A DNA stretch of 28,965 nucleotides, taken from the NCBI GenBank assembly GCA_035296965.1, contig DATGZX010000177.1, positions 1 to 28,965 of the forward strand, written 5' to 3'. This document shows, piece by piece, positions 1 to 8,553 of this stretch. The stretch comes from DATGZX01 sp035296965 (GTDB lineage: Bacteria; Planctomycetota; Planctomycetia; Gemmatales; Gemmataceae). The translations under genes were made by a program, and so were the position numbers. Position 1 is the stretch's first letter. Each line of letters opens with the position of its first letter. A model generated the notes under the pieces. The model made no database searches, was not told the DNA's origin, and saw nothing but the letters and a program-made list of their open reading frames with translations.

Positions 1-1
1 C

Positions 2-235
2 GCCGCCACCCCCGGTAATGCCGCCGCCAAAGCCGCCGCCGATGCCGCCAATAGTGCCGCCAAGGCCGCCCCCAATGCCGCCGCCATTGCTGCCAATGCC
101 ACCGCCAAAGCCGCCGCCAAGGCCGCCGCCAAAGCCGCCGCCAAGGCCGCCGCCAAGGCCCCCCCCAGGGCCGCCGCCAAGGCCGCCGCCAAGGCCGCCG
201 CCAAAGCCGCCCCCAGGGCCGCCACTGCCACCGGT
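2..235 (-). repeat. Glycine-rich tail of the RHS protein, 12-bp/24-bp tandem coding repeat
   Basis: On the minus strand this stretch encodes repeated Gly-Gly-Gly-X units with X = Leu, Phe, Pro or Ile, in the frame of the RHS gene. The underlying DNA repeats GGC-GGC-GGC plus one variable codon. Codon choice is nearly uniform (GGC), which favours replication slippage and length variation. The repeat continues beyond the window edge. Confidence 0.8.
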
Positions 236-3200
236 ACCTGCCAGTGGCGGCGCAGCTGTTTCTGCCAGTGGCGGCGCAGCTGTCTGTTTTCTTGCTGGCG
301 GGCCGGCGGGCGCCGGCGGCCCCCAATCGGGGATCAACGTCCAGCACCCAACTCCGGTAAACATGTTCGTTTCCCAGGACCATTGCCAGCCAGGCGGAGC
401 AGGAAATGGAGGCGGCCCCGGAGGTAGTGGTATATGCTGCGGCGGCGCTGGGGGCGTCGGGCTAGGCAGCGGGCCCTGCAACCCTGATGGGTCCGCATCA
501 GAATTTGGTAAATTTGCTACGTAGCGGTACAGATTACGATCCCCTCCTGCGAATCCGCTCGGATCCTGACTGATCCAACGACCATCGCTTGGATTGTAGT
601 AACGATGCCAGTTATACTGCAACCCAATCGCACTGTCCCATGGCTCACTCGTGTATTTGAACCTGTCGCCATTGCTCGGATTGGACTCCGACAAGATGTT
701 GCCGAAGGGATCGTAGGTGATTGTGTCCTCCACGGTCCCGCTGGTTGTCACCAACTCCCGCACGGAGCCGACGTTGTCCGTGAGATACCAGATGGCGGTG
801 CTTCCGCCGTACTTGGCGAAGAGCGTGTCGATGGCTCTGCCGTAAAGGTAGCGCTCCGTTAGCGTGCCGCTGCCGTTAAAGTCGGCGTACGGATTGTCCT
901 GATCGTACGCGGTCCAGGTCTGCGTGCCGTTCAGGTCATCGCCGATGCGGCGGCCTTGCATGTCGTAGGTAAAGGTCTCGTTCGTGACGGTGACGCCGGC
1001 GCTCGTCTTCACCAGCACGTTGGTCAGCCGGTTGCGATAATCCCAAGTATACTGCGTCACCTGGCCGGTGGAAACGTTTGTTTGCGAGGTCATGTTGCCA
1101 ACGGCGTCATAGGCGTAGGTGAACGTGCCATCGCCGGTCAGAGTGTTGTCCGAGCCAGTCGTATACCCCGAGGAATTGCGGTTGCCGTTCAGGTCGAAGC
1201 CGTAGCTGTAACTCTCAGCGTCGCCCACTTTGATCAGCTCTCCCGAGTTGTCGTACGTGTAGGTGAGCGTCCCTTCCGGGCCCTTGTACTGGGTGATTTC
1301 ACTTGCGCTGTTATAGCTGTAGGTGTAGGTGGCCAAGGCGCCGGCGGACGAGCTGTTGTAGGTGATCGTCGTCAGCCGGTTGGCGTTATCGTACCCTTGG
1401 GTACTCGTGATCGTGGCGCTGCCGCCGGTGTCGCGTGTAACGCCTGTCTCGCGGTTGGCGGCATCGTAGGCGAGGGTTATCTGCGGTCCCTGCGTCCCCG
1501 AGACGGCCATCGACGCCCCGGTCAGAAGGTTGTCGCCGTTGTATGTGTAAGTGATGAGGCCGCTGGAATTGTCTTGAACCTCCGTGACGTTGTTGAATAC
1601 GTCGTACGTGTAAGTGAGCACAACGTGCGGCGCGCTTGGTGTGCCGCTGTTGTCGCTGGTCAACATGTTGCCGGCGCCGTCATAGGTGTAGCTATACTCC
1701 GAGTAGGCGTCGTGCTCGTTGGTCAGCTCGTTGGCCTGGTTGTACGTGTACGTGATCGTGTTGAGGACGCTGCCGCCGCTGACCCATTTCTCGGTGAGAA
1801 CATTGCCGGCATTGTCGTAGGTCCAGCTTGTCACGCGGCCGTCGGCATCCGTCATGCCGATCTTTTCGTTCGCGTTATCGTAGGCGTACGTGGTGGAACC
1901 TAAGGGTGTGGTGGTCTGCGTCACGCGACTCGCGGCATCGTAGGAATAGGTAGTCGTGTTGCCGACCGGATCGGTAATCGAGGTCTGCCGGCTGTCAAGG
2001 TCGTAGGCATACGTCGTCACTGCCCCGCGCGGATCGGTAACGCTGATCAAGCGGTTTTGCGCGTCGTAAGCCGAGGTGGTGACATGACCCAGGGGATCTG
2101 TCACGGTGATCTGGTTTCCTGCGGCATCGTAGGAATAGGTGGTCACGTCGCCCAGGGCATCCTTGGTCGTCTGCACGCGGTTATCGGCGTCGTAAGTGGT
2201 CGTGGTCGTGTGGTTCAAAGCGTCCGTGACCGCGATGGTATTGCCCGCGGCATCGTAGGTGTAGGTGATCGTATTGCCGACCGGGTCCTTCGATGCTACG
2301 ACGCGGTGCAGAGCATCGCTCGTATCATCCGATACCTCATTGTTGCCAATAATGGGGGCGTTGCTGTGTAGGAAAGTTGTTTTACTGGTCTGGAAGCCGC
2401 TGGTGTCGTACGCGAACGTGGTCTCGGAGTTGTTGGCGTAGAGAACGCTGGTCTTCCAGTTGCGGGAGTTGTATGTGTAGCTCGTGACCTGGTTGAGGGC
2501 GTTCGTGGCCTCCAGCAGGTTGCCGTCTGCGTCTAGTGTGTACGTGATCGTGTGGTTGTTGCCATCGGTCACGGCTGTCTGGCGATTGGCCGCGTCGTAC
2601 GTGTACGTCGTGGTTTCATTGAGCGGGTTGGTCGCGCTCACTTGGTTGCCGTTGCCGTCGTAAGCGTAGGTCGTCGTGTGGTTGAGTGGGTCCGTGACCG
2701 CGGTACTGCGGTTCAGCTTGTCATAGGTCGTCGTCGTCAGGTTGCCCAAGGGGTCCTGAACAACAGTCTGGTTGCCGGCGGCGTCGTAGGTATAGGTGTA
2801 GGTCGCGGTCGCAGTGCCAGGCAGCGTTTCGGTGAGCGTCCGGCCCATGGCATCGTAGCTGTAACTCGTCGTGTAGCCGCGCGGATTCGTGGTCGTGAGC
2901 ATGTCGCTGGAACTGTCGTAAGTCATCGTCGTGACGTTATTCAGGGCATCGGTCGTGGTTGTCTCACGATCCCGCGAATCGTATCCAAATGTTGTGGTGT
3001 GGTTCAGTGCATCAGTCTGGCTGGTCCTGAAACCCTGGCTGTTGTTGGTGTAGGTCGTAACCTGGTTCAGGGCGTTCGTGACCTGCGTCTGGTCACCGTT
3101 GCCGTTGTACGTGTAGGTTGTAACATCGCTGGTCTCGTCGGTATACTTGGTCACTTCGGCGAAGGAATTGTAGGTGTATTGTTTCGTGCTGTCGTCGGGA

Positions 3201-5614
3201 TTGGTGATCTTGGTCACGTTGCCGTTGCTGTCAAAGTTGTAGCGCGTCCGATTGGCCAGGGGATCGGAGGTGAGCCAGGGCAGGCCGTTGGCATCGTGGT
3301 AGGTGACCGTGGTGTCGCCCAGGGGGTCGATTTGTTGCGTGGCCGTGCCGAAGCCAAGCCAATCGAGACGGTCGGGCCAGGCGTTGCCGCGCGGGTCGGT
3401 GTAGGTGGCTTGCGCTTGCGCGACCAGAACAGGCGTGGCCGGGCTGCCCGACGTCCCGCTGCCCGACGGGACCAGGCCTTGCATTTGGAGAGCGCTGAGC
3501 TGGTCGGTGCTGGCGTCTGCCCGTGTGACCGTTGTGACGCGATCGGCATAGTTGTAAGCGATGGTGGTCGTGTACGAGCGCGGGTTCTCCAGGGTCGTCA
3601 GGTCGCTGGAGCCGTCGTAGCCGTAGGTCCATTGCTCACCGGCTGGGTCGGTGATGCCCGTGAGCTCCCCCGAGCTGAGCGTGAGCGTGCTTAGGCGGTT
3701 GGCCGGGTCCTGGATGGTGACCTGACCGGTGGCGTAGGAAAAACTCGTGACCAAGCTGTTGAAGTCGGTGATCGTGGAGACTTCGTTTGAGCCGTTGTAG
3801 GCATAGGAAGTCGCGTTGCCATCTCTGTCCGTCACGGCCGTTTGGTAGCCCGAAGGATTGAACGTGATCTTGGTGCCGTTGGTGAGCGTGCGGGTATAGA
3901 CGTTCGTGCCGGTATTCTGCGTCAGCGTAGAGAAGTCGCCCGCCGGAGTGGTAAAGGTTCCCGAGCCCGCGCTGGCGAACCACAGACTCAGGCCGCCGGG
4001 CAATTCCAGGATGACGCCGCCCGTGACCGACCAGATGTGCTCCAGGCCGGAAAGGGTCCAGCCGGCGCCGAAAGGACTGGAAGCGTCGTTGATGAGGTTC
4101 ACGGAGCCGGAGTAGGTGGTGGTGACCGGAGTGGCGTAGTTGGCGGTGACCGCGATCGAGTAGCTGTAACGGCCGGTGCTAAGCGAGGAGGCGTTGACCT
4201 GGGAGGCGATCTCCATGATGTCGCCCGGATTGAGCGACGAGGTGCTGTAGTAGAAGGTCGATCCCGCCGTGCCGTTGAACGTGAGCTGGGCGCTGATCGT
4301 ACTGGGCAGAGCGCTGGTACTGGTCGGGTAATGGGTGATGAAGATTGGCTCGGCGTTGGCGGCAGTGGAATTGTACAAGAGGCTTAAGGGGGCCACGCCT
4401 GGGTTGTAAGCCGGCATGTCGTATTCGGTATCAAGCTCGCTCGTAGCCAAACCAAGCGAGTAATACGGGCCAGCGCCGTTGGCCTCCTGCTGGCCGGTGA
4501 TGGCATCGGGCGGCAGGACATTGGGCCAGGTGCTGGAGGTGGTCACTGCGCTGGAGTACGCGGGTGAATTGGTCGCGGTGACATTGAATGTCAGCGTGAT
4601 GACATTATGCGTGCTGTCGCTGTTGGTTTCGGTCAGGGTGATGCTGTCGCTGCGGGCGGCCCCGGTGAAGCTGGACCAGCTGAAGGTCACATGATAGGTG
4701 CTGGCACCGCTGACGCTGGTCGTATCGGGAGCGTTGGTCATGCTCCAGCTGTAAGAGGAAGCCGAGACCCCGGAAACCTGTGCTTCCAGGCTCATCGACC
4801 AGGTCGAGAATTCCTGCTCGGTCACGCCGGGCGTCACAACCACGCCCTTGTTCATGTCGAGCACCCACAAATTGCCCTCGACGATGGTCAAGGGCTTGAT
4901 GCCCGGCCCAGACGGCGCCGTCGGGGAATGGGTGACGACCACAGAAGAAACATTGGAGGTGCCGGTGCTGCGCGCGTGCCCGGAACCGCTACCGGTCGAT
5001 CCGGAATTGCTGAAATTGGAGGCAGGCGGCGAACCGCCGCCGCTGCCATGAGGCGGAATGCTGAAATTGTCGTAGCTGCCCTGTTCCAAGCTGTCAGGCG
5101 TGGAATGGTTGCTAGGAGCCACGCCAGATCCACCGCCGCCATCGCCGCCATGCCCGGCGCGATTGGCGAGGTTGTCCAGACCGGCCGTCCTGGGTGGCGG
5201 CGGTGGAGAATCGCCGAACAAATTGAACGGCTGATCGTTCAGCACACTGAAGCGCCCTCCATCCTGTTCAAGGCCGCCAACGGGGCGCGGCGGCGCTGTT
5301 TGCTGTTGGGCGGCAGGGGTCGAATCGCCGCTGCCGGCATCGACGGGCTTCCTCGGCAAGCCCTGAGGCAGCGAAACGAGCGGCTTGCCGGTCACAGCCA
5401 ACTCTTGCGGCTGCGTGATCGCCGTGCCGTGGGCAGGAGCGCTACCCAATCCGCTTGGCCCATTGTGCATCGTGTATGCCAAGGCCAGAACACTGGAGAT
5501 CGTTTCCGTCGGTGCGGCCCGATGCTCCAATTGCTCGCAGCTGAGCGCGATTCGCTTCTTGAGTTTTTCTTGAAGAGATTGGCTCTTTTTGGCACGTGCG
5601 AAGAATTTGCGCAT
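2..5614 (-). CDS. Giant secreted RHS/YD-repeat protein, C-terminus off the window
   Basis: An open frame runs unbroken from an ATG at 5614 to the left edge (at least 1871 codons). I checked the frame at many Tyr codons (for example 5614, 4751, 4166, 3617, 2255, 1286, 596, 521 and 236). The start has GGAG 8 nt upstream. Order: a basic N-terminus with the motif LSCEQLEHRAAP (about residues 24-35, the planctomycete LEDR-like export-type signature); a Pro/Gly/Ser-rich stretch (60-215); an Ig-like beta region (270-345); the motif SPFGAGWTLSGLEHIW (about 510-530); dozens of YD repeats of the form TYTYDAAGN (585-1595); and an RHS-associated core with GRWISQDPSGFAGGDRNLYRYV (1600-1708). A Pro-rich and then Gly-rich tail follows. 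RHS proteins usually form a beta-cocoon enclosing a C-terminal effector. No enzymatic tip is visible before the edge. The family assignment is secure; the role (surface or polymorphic-toxin-like) is inferred. Confidence 0.93.
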   Translation of the reverse strand, partial: MRKFFARAKKSQSLQEKLKKRIALSCEQLEHRAAPTETISSVLALAYTMHNGPSGLGSAPAHGTAITQPQELAVTGKPLVSLPQGLPRKPVDAGSGDSTPAAQQQTAPPRPVGGLEQDGGRFSVLNDQPFNLFGDSPPPPPRTAGLDNLANRAGHGGDGGGGSGVAPSNHSTPDSLEQGSYDNFSIPPHGSGGGSPPASNFSNSGSTGSGSGHARSTGTSNVSSVVVTHSPTAPSGPGIKPLTIVEGNLWVLDMNKGVVVTPGVTEQEFSTWSMSLEAQVSGVSASSYSWSMTNAPDTTSVSGASTYHVTFSWSSFTGAARSDSITLTETNSDSTHNVITLTFNVTATNSPAYSSAVTTSSTWPNVLPPDAITGQQEANGAGPYYSLGLATSELDTEYDMPAYNPGVAPLSLLYNSTAANAEPIFITHYPTSTSALPSTISAQLTFNGTAGSTFYYSTSSLNPGDIMEIASQVNASSLSTGRYSYSIAVTANYATPVTTTYSGSVNLINDASSPFGAGWTLSGLEHIWSVTGGVILELPGGLSLWFASAGSGTFTTPAGDFSTLTQNTGTNVYTRTLTNGTKITFNPSGYQTAVTDRDGNATSYAYNGSNEVSTITDFNSLVTSFSYATGQVTIQDPANRLSTLTLSSGELTGITDPAGEQWTYGYDGSSDLTTLENPRSYTTTIAYNYADRVTTVTRADASTDQLSALQMQGLVPSGSGTSGSPATPVLVAQAQATYTDPRGNAWPDRLDWLGFGTATQQIDPLGDTTVTYHDANGLPWLTSDPLANRTRYNFDSNGNVTKITNPDDSTKQYTYNSFAEVTKYTDETSDVTTYTYNGNGDQTQVTNALNQVTTYTNNSQGFRTSQTDALNHTTTFGYDSRDRETTTTDALNNVTTMTYDSSSDMLTTTNPRGYTTSYSYDAMGRTLTETLPGTATATYTYTYDAAGNQTVVQDPLGNLTTTTYDKLNRSTAVTDPLNHTTTYAYDGNGNQVSATNPLNETTTYTYDAANRQTAVTDGNNHTITYTLDADGNLLEATNALNQVTSYTYNSRNWKTSVLYANNSETTFAYDTSGFQTSKTTFLHSNAPIIGNNEVSDDTSDALHRVVASKDPVGNTITYTYDAAGNTIAVTDALNHTTTTTYDADNRVQTTKDALGDVTTYSYDAAGNQITVTDPLGHVTTSAYDAQNRLISVTDPRGAVTTYAYDLDSRQTSITDPVGNTTTYSYDAASRVTQTTTPLGSTTYAYDNANEKIGMTDADGRVTSWTYDNAGNVLTEKWVSGGSVLNTITYTYNQANELTNEHDAYSEYSYTYDGAGNMLTSDNSGTPSAPHVVLTYTYDVFNNVTEVQDNSSGLITYTYNGDNLLTGASMAVSGTQGPQITLAYDAANRETGVTRDTGGSATITSTQGYDNANRLTTITYNSSSAGALATYTYSYNSASEITQYKGPEGTLTYTYDNSGELIKVGDAESYSYGFDLNGNRNSSGYTTGSDNTLTGDGTFTYAYDAVGNMTSQTNVSTGQVTQYTWDYRNRLTNVLVKTSAGVTVTNETFTYDMQGRRIGDDLNGTQTWTAYDQDNPYADFNGSGTLTERYLYGRAIDTLFAKYGGSTAIWYLTDNVGSVRELVTTSGTVEDTITYDPFGNILSESNPSNGDRFKYTSEPWDSAIGLQYNWHRYYNPSDGRWISQDPSGFAGGDRNLYRYVANLPNSDADPSGLQGPLPSPTPPAPPQHIPLPPGPPPFPAPPGWQWSWETNMFTGVGCWTLIPDWGPPAPAGPPARKQTAAPPLAETAAPPLAGTGGSGGPGGGFGGGLGGGLGGGPGGGLGGGLGGGFGGGLGGGFGGGIGSNGGGIGGGLGGTIGGIGGGFGGGITGGGG
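238..283. repeat. Two direct copies of a 22-bp unit, 24-bp period, in the RHS tail
   Basis: The unit beginning CTGCCAGTGGCGGCGCAGCT occurs at 238-259 and again at 262-283. In the minus-strand RHS frame each copy gives TAAPPLA, so the protein carries a duplicated Ala/Pro-rich octapeptide between the Pro-rich segment and the Gly-rich tail. The period is a multiple of three, so the duplication keeps the frame. Confidence 0.85.
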
Positions 5615-5730
5615 GGTGATGCTCCAGGGGTAGACACCATCCCTCTACACCTGTGCGCATGGCACCAGGTGTGCCCAGGATTCCTTGCCTCGCCAATGCT
5701 CTCTATTCCAGGGAACGATCCGCGTTGTAG

Positions 5731-5749
5731 CACAAGCTGACAGCTTGTG
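5731..5749. repeat. Intergenic palindrome, copy 1
   Basis: The sequence CACAAGCTGACAGCTTGTG is a perfect 9-1-9 inverted repeat. It sits 117 bp upstream of the RHS start and is repeated exactly at 5791-5809. Flanking bases partly extend the symmetry. It could be a REP-type repeat, a protein-binding site or a transcript hairpin. Confidence 0.85.
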
Positions 5750-5790
5750 TTGCAGCCGGCCATTGTGCGCGGGCACCTAGGGAATTTCCG

Positions 5791-5809
5791 CACAAGCTGA
5801 CAGCTTGTG
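5791..5809. repeat. Intergenic palindrome, copy 2
   Basis: This is an exact second copy of the 19-bp palindrome at 5731-5749, offset by 60 bp. Sixty bp is close to six helical turns, so the two copies would face the same side of the DNA. Only these two copies were seen in the window. Confidence 0.85.
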
Positions 5810-6219
5810 CTACGATTGCCGGATCACGGACCGGCCGGTGCGCGCACAATCACCCTTGCGCCTCTATGTGATCCGTTTTGAGAAACTGCTTTACGATTCA
5901 GACAATCATGGTCAAAAAATGTGCAGGTGATAGGCGGCTCGAGTCAGGCGCCTTCCTGCCCCTCTATACGTATATAGCGCAAGGAGGCTATTTCCTGCCA
6001 AAGGAAATCCGGTTTTTTCTAGAATTCCTTTAACCTTCACGAGGAAGCGAGAGAAAAGTCTTCGCACACAAGGAGTAATGTCCAAAGCCAATACCTTGGC
6101 TGATGGGAGGGACCGCCTGCTTCACGGAAGCAGCCGCTATGTAAATCGCCCTAATATTCCGGTGTTCGGAGCTTCCAGGCGGAGACCATCACTTGTCAAC
6201 TTGCAGAGGTGCCTTCCCT

Positions 6220-6783
6220 CTACTCTCGCTGCCAGAAGGCCCGCCATTTATCGATTATTCTCTTTTGGAGATGCCAACGCGCCGCGTCGGTTCGTTGCGT
6301 GCGAGACTTTGGACTTGGCTCACCGTGGAGGTCGTACAAGAAGAAGTCTCGCTCCCCCGGGGTCAGGCACCCAAGGAAATCCTGCTCCAAGGCTCCGCGC
6401 GGCAATTCCGTGATCGCGATCTTGTCTTCCGGGATCTGCCAAAGCGGAATTTCCTGACCCCTATAGCGACGGCGCCGACACTGTTGGTGCCATTGGGCGC
6501 ACTGCCAGGCCAGTTTGCCTAGATAGTTCTTGATCGTTCCGCGCGCCGCGTCAAAGGGCCCGAGGAGGCTTTCGGCATGAAAGACCACCTCGCACCACAA
6601 CGATTGCACGATTTCCTCCACCCGATCCTCGCTGACCGCATCTGCTCCCAAGCTCCGCCGAACGACGCGCAGCAGATGAATATGGCAACGATCGAAGAGC
6701 TGCTGCCAGATTTCCTTGGTCGCACTTCCGGACAAACAAGCGTCCACTAATTCCTGATCCGACGGACGATTTGGGCTCGACAT
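6220..6783 (-). CDS. ECF-type RNA polymerase sigma factor
   Basis: A 187-residue protein starting MSSPNRPSDQELVDAC. This is the size and layout of ECF sigma factors: a sigma region 2-like helical segment (about 10-95, with the acidic VEEIVQSLWCEVV helix followed by FDAARGTIKNYLGKLAWQ) and a region 4-like helix-turn-helix (about 135-185, LTPGERDFFLYDL). I chose the ATG at 6783 because AAGGA lies about 12 nt upstream and the alignable region begins there. An in-frame ATG at 6849 would add 22 residues that do not look like the family. No anti-sigma gene is adjacent. It lies upstream of the RHS gene on the same strand, separated by 605 bp. Target promoters are unknown; control of the RHS gene is only a guess. 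Confidence 0.82.
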   Translation of the reverse strand: MSSPNRPSDQELVDACLSGSATKEIWQQLFDRCHIHLLRVVRRSLGADAVSEDRVEEIVQSLWCEVVFHAESLLGPFDAARGTIKNYLGKLAWQCAQWHQQCRRRRYRGQEIPLWQIPEDKIAITELPRGALEQDFLGCLTPGERDFFLYDLHGEPSPKSRTQRTDAARWHLQKRIIDKWRAFWQRE

Positions 6784-7700
6784 CCTTCTGACAATCCTTA
6801 CGGGCGCACAAAAGACCGAGATGCATTCGCTCTGGAAGCCGACGACCACACCTGTGACCTCGCTGATGCGGCAGTCAGAGGTGCGGAGTCGTCTTCTGGC
6901 GTTTCAGACAAGAACAGAATTGCAGCATGCAAATGCCTCCGGGACCTCGACTGAGATCACGTAATTGATTGATGCAGATTCGCTGAAGAAAGCGGACGGG
7001 TGATTTTGAAGGATGGAACAGTGCTAGGATAGAACATTTCTGGGGCCTCTCAAAAAGAAGCCGGCGACGCAGGGACCTTGTATCGCCACGAATTATTCAC
7101 TGCTCCGCGGCCAAGGGGCCTACTATGCGACAACGAGCAGTTCGGTTTTTCGCGTTTCTCGATGGCATGAATCGCCTGACGGCTCCACCGCTTCAGTCAG
7201 GCGGCAGGGCCAAATGGTGTATTCGCCAAGAGTTAGATGCCAGACTCAGCTAAAGGATTCGTTGGCGCGCAGCCAGAATAATCCAGGCCGAGTGCTGTTG
7301 CGGCAAGGCAAGCCGCTTTCGCTGCGGGCGACGGGGCGTTTGAATCGGGAAGGCGAACCTGGGCGGGACGAACGAGTCGGAATCGGAGATCGGACTTGAA
7401 GCAATATCGGTGCCGAGCGTGCCAGAAACCGGCGCAATGGGTTAACTGGCAATAGGCCACTGACTTACACTTGGTCCAGGAAAATGACACCGCAAAACGC
7501 TTGGGTCAAAAACGTCGGAAATCTGGGCGCGCTGTCTAGATTCTGGGCGCTCTTATGGAACGCAACTCGGCCGATTATCGAGAGCAAGAGCCTGCATTCC
7601 ACGCTCAATGGGAGTACTGGAAGAGAACACACTCCTGCGCCCGAGTTTCGGGCACGTGAAAGCAAAGGGTGGCCCGCCAACGGCTAGGAGCCACTCCCGG

Positions 7701-7760
7701 TGCCCCAGATAGCCTCGACAGTGTATTGACGGTAGAAGCAACCAGGTGCCTCAACCTGGT
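7701..7760 (-). pseudogene. Degenerate tRNA-Leu 3' half, candidate left attachment site
   Basis: Read on the minus strand, this resembles the 3' half of the intact tRNA-Leu at 13453-13538 and has the same orientation. The anticodon arm is kept almost exactly (CCAGG-TTGAGG then CCTGGTTGC), with 17 of 23 matches through the variable arm and a 7 of 10 match at the acceptor end (CTGGGGCA against CTCCGGCA). The distance from acceptor end to anticodon stem is 59 nt in both. The 5' half beyond it matches no better than chance. This is the pattern expected at the far end of an element that inserted into a tRNA gene. It is degenerate, so old or partial; coincidence is not fully excluded. Confidence 0.55.
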
Positions 7761-7886
7761 TGGCGAATGCTTAGGGCACGTCTGGCTGACAGATGACTCA
7801 CATTGGCGGCCCCACGTCATTGCTCCTGTCAGTCCATTCCAGATCGCGATGAGATTGTGGCCGCGTTGCCGTCACGCGCCGTCGTC

Positions 7887-7907
7887 TGCCCCCCAAATGC
7901 CCCCTTT
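7887..7907 (-). repeat. Paired G-rich motif, 11-bp period (left inner site)
   Basis: The plus strand reads TGCCCCCCAA, one base, then TGCCCCCTTT. On the minus strand this is GGGGGCA twice with an 11-bp period. The same arrangement occurs at 13371-13391 between the integrase and the tRNA-Leu, and in the opposite orientation at 8191-8208. It is a candidate arm-type recombinase binding site. Confidence 0.5.
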
Positions 7908-8190
7908 TGCGGGGCCATCCCTGCCAAGAACATGGCATGGAGTCCCATTCCTGGCCGCAAGTCTAGTCTAATTTGCTGTGTAAGTTCGAGGCAGGGGGGT
8001 CGGTTTGCCGCCATGGTTCCCCACGCATTGCACGAATTAGTCAAGCCCGTAGGACCGATTGGGGAATCTGCCGGAGCAAACCCGTACGGATTCAACAATC
8101 CGTGCCACTTCGGGTAAGCCGACCCGAACACCGCTCCGCAAAGTCCACCAAGAAGACAAAGGGATCGCCCGATCACCGCCCCAGAAAAAT

Positions 8191-8208
8191 GGGGGCAAAT
8201 TGGGGGCA
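8191..8208 (+). repeat. Paired GGGGGCA motif, 11-bp period (second left site, inverted)
   Basis: GGGGGCA occurs at 8191-8197 and 8202-8208, again 11 bp apart, so both faces fall on one side of the helix. Orientation is opposite to the copies at 7887-7907 and 13371-13391. Confidence 0.45.
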
Positions 8209-8335
8209 GCATTGCCCACGCGAACGCGACATGCGTACAATGTGATCGAAACCTGGTTTTCCCTTTAACTTCGGTGCTTCAATGGCTTGCGACGTGCATG
8301 CAATGCGAGGCGAATGCCAGCGAAACATCATCATT

Positions 8336-8362
8336 CTAGGTTCGAATCCTAGTTCCGTAGCC
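8336..8362 (+). other. tRNA T-arm-like sequence with 3' acceptor-like tail, no full tRNA
   Basis: CTAGG-TTCGAAT-CCTAG forms a perfect T-stem and a consensus T-loop, followed by TTCCGTAG. No matching 5' acceptor strand, D-arm or anticodon arm could be fitted upstream. It is either the 3' remnant of a tRNA gene or a chance hairpin. Its place inside the putative integrated element makes a remnant plausible. Confidence 0.35.
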
Positions 8363-8553
8363 TACAGCTCGTCTCCCGTCAATACCTTAGCCGACCACCT
8401 TGGACGTTTCGATCGATGGAGGAGAAGTCGAGGGCTTCTCCCACCAGGGTTCTCCGGCCGCACTTTGTTTGCCGTCGACAACTTTGACGAATCAATCAGA
8501 GCGACCTATCCTTTTATGGTCCCTTTAACAAACTTCGTGTGGGAGTGTGCGCT

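Larger units (their letters stand above)
5615..6219. other. 605-bp spacer between the sigma factor and RHS genes
   Basis: I see no convincing coding frame here. It contains two identical 19-bp palindromes (5731-5749 and 5791-5809), a short symmetric AT-rich TATACGTATA at 5965-5974, and low-G+C stretches near 5880-6060. It probably holds the 5' control region of the RHS gene and the 3' end of the sigma-factor transcript. Confidence 0.6.
6784..8553. other. 1.77-kb region without a convincing gene; degenerate tRNA and arm-like repeats
   Basis: Short frames on both strands here lack ribosome sites and recognisable protein features. The region holds a 7-bp stem inverted repeat (GCCTGAC at 7174-7180, GTCAGGC at 7196-7202), a degenerate tRNA-Leu 3' half (7701-7760), two paired G-rich motifs (7887-7907 and 8191-8208) and a T-arm-like sequence (8336-8352). 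It reads as the eroded left end of an integrated element rather than a coding region. Confidence 0.6.

Noticed and set aside
1..230. Possible CRISPR or minisatellite at the left edge
   Set aside because: The repeats are 12-bp glycine codon units without spacers and lie in frame within the RHS gene.
18..5740. Long plus-strand open frames at 18-524, 956-1903, 2552-3694, 3842-4387 and 4607-5740
   Set aside because: They are antisense to the RHS gene. Their Val/Gly/Arg-rich or Pro-rich products mirror the YD and glycine repeats, and they have no domains or ribosome sites.
6078..6413. Plus-strand frame with AAGGAGTA before its ATG
   Set aside because: The spacing to the ATG is too short, the product has no recognisable features, and most of it runs antisense through the sigma-factor gene.
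7174..7202. GCCTGAC...GTCAGGC inverted repeat as a terminator
   Set aside because: The stem is only 7 bp with a 15-nt loop, there is no T-run, and no gene ends nearby.
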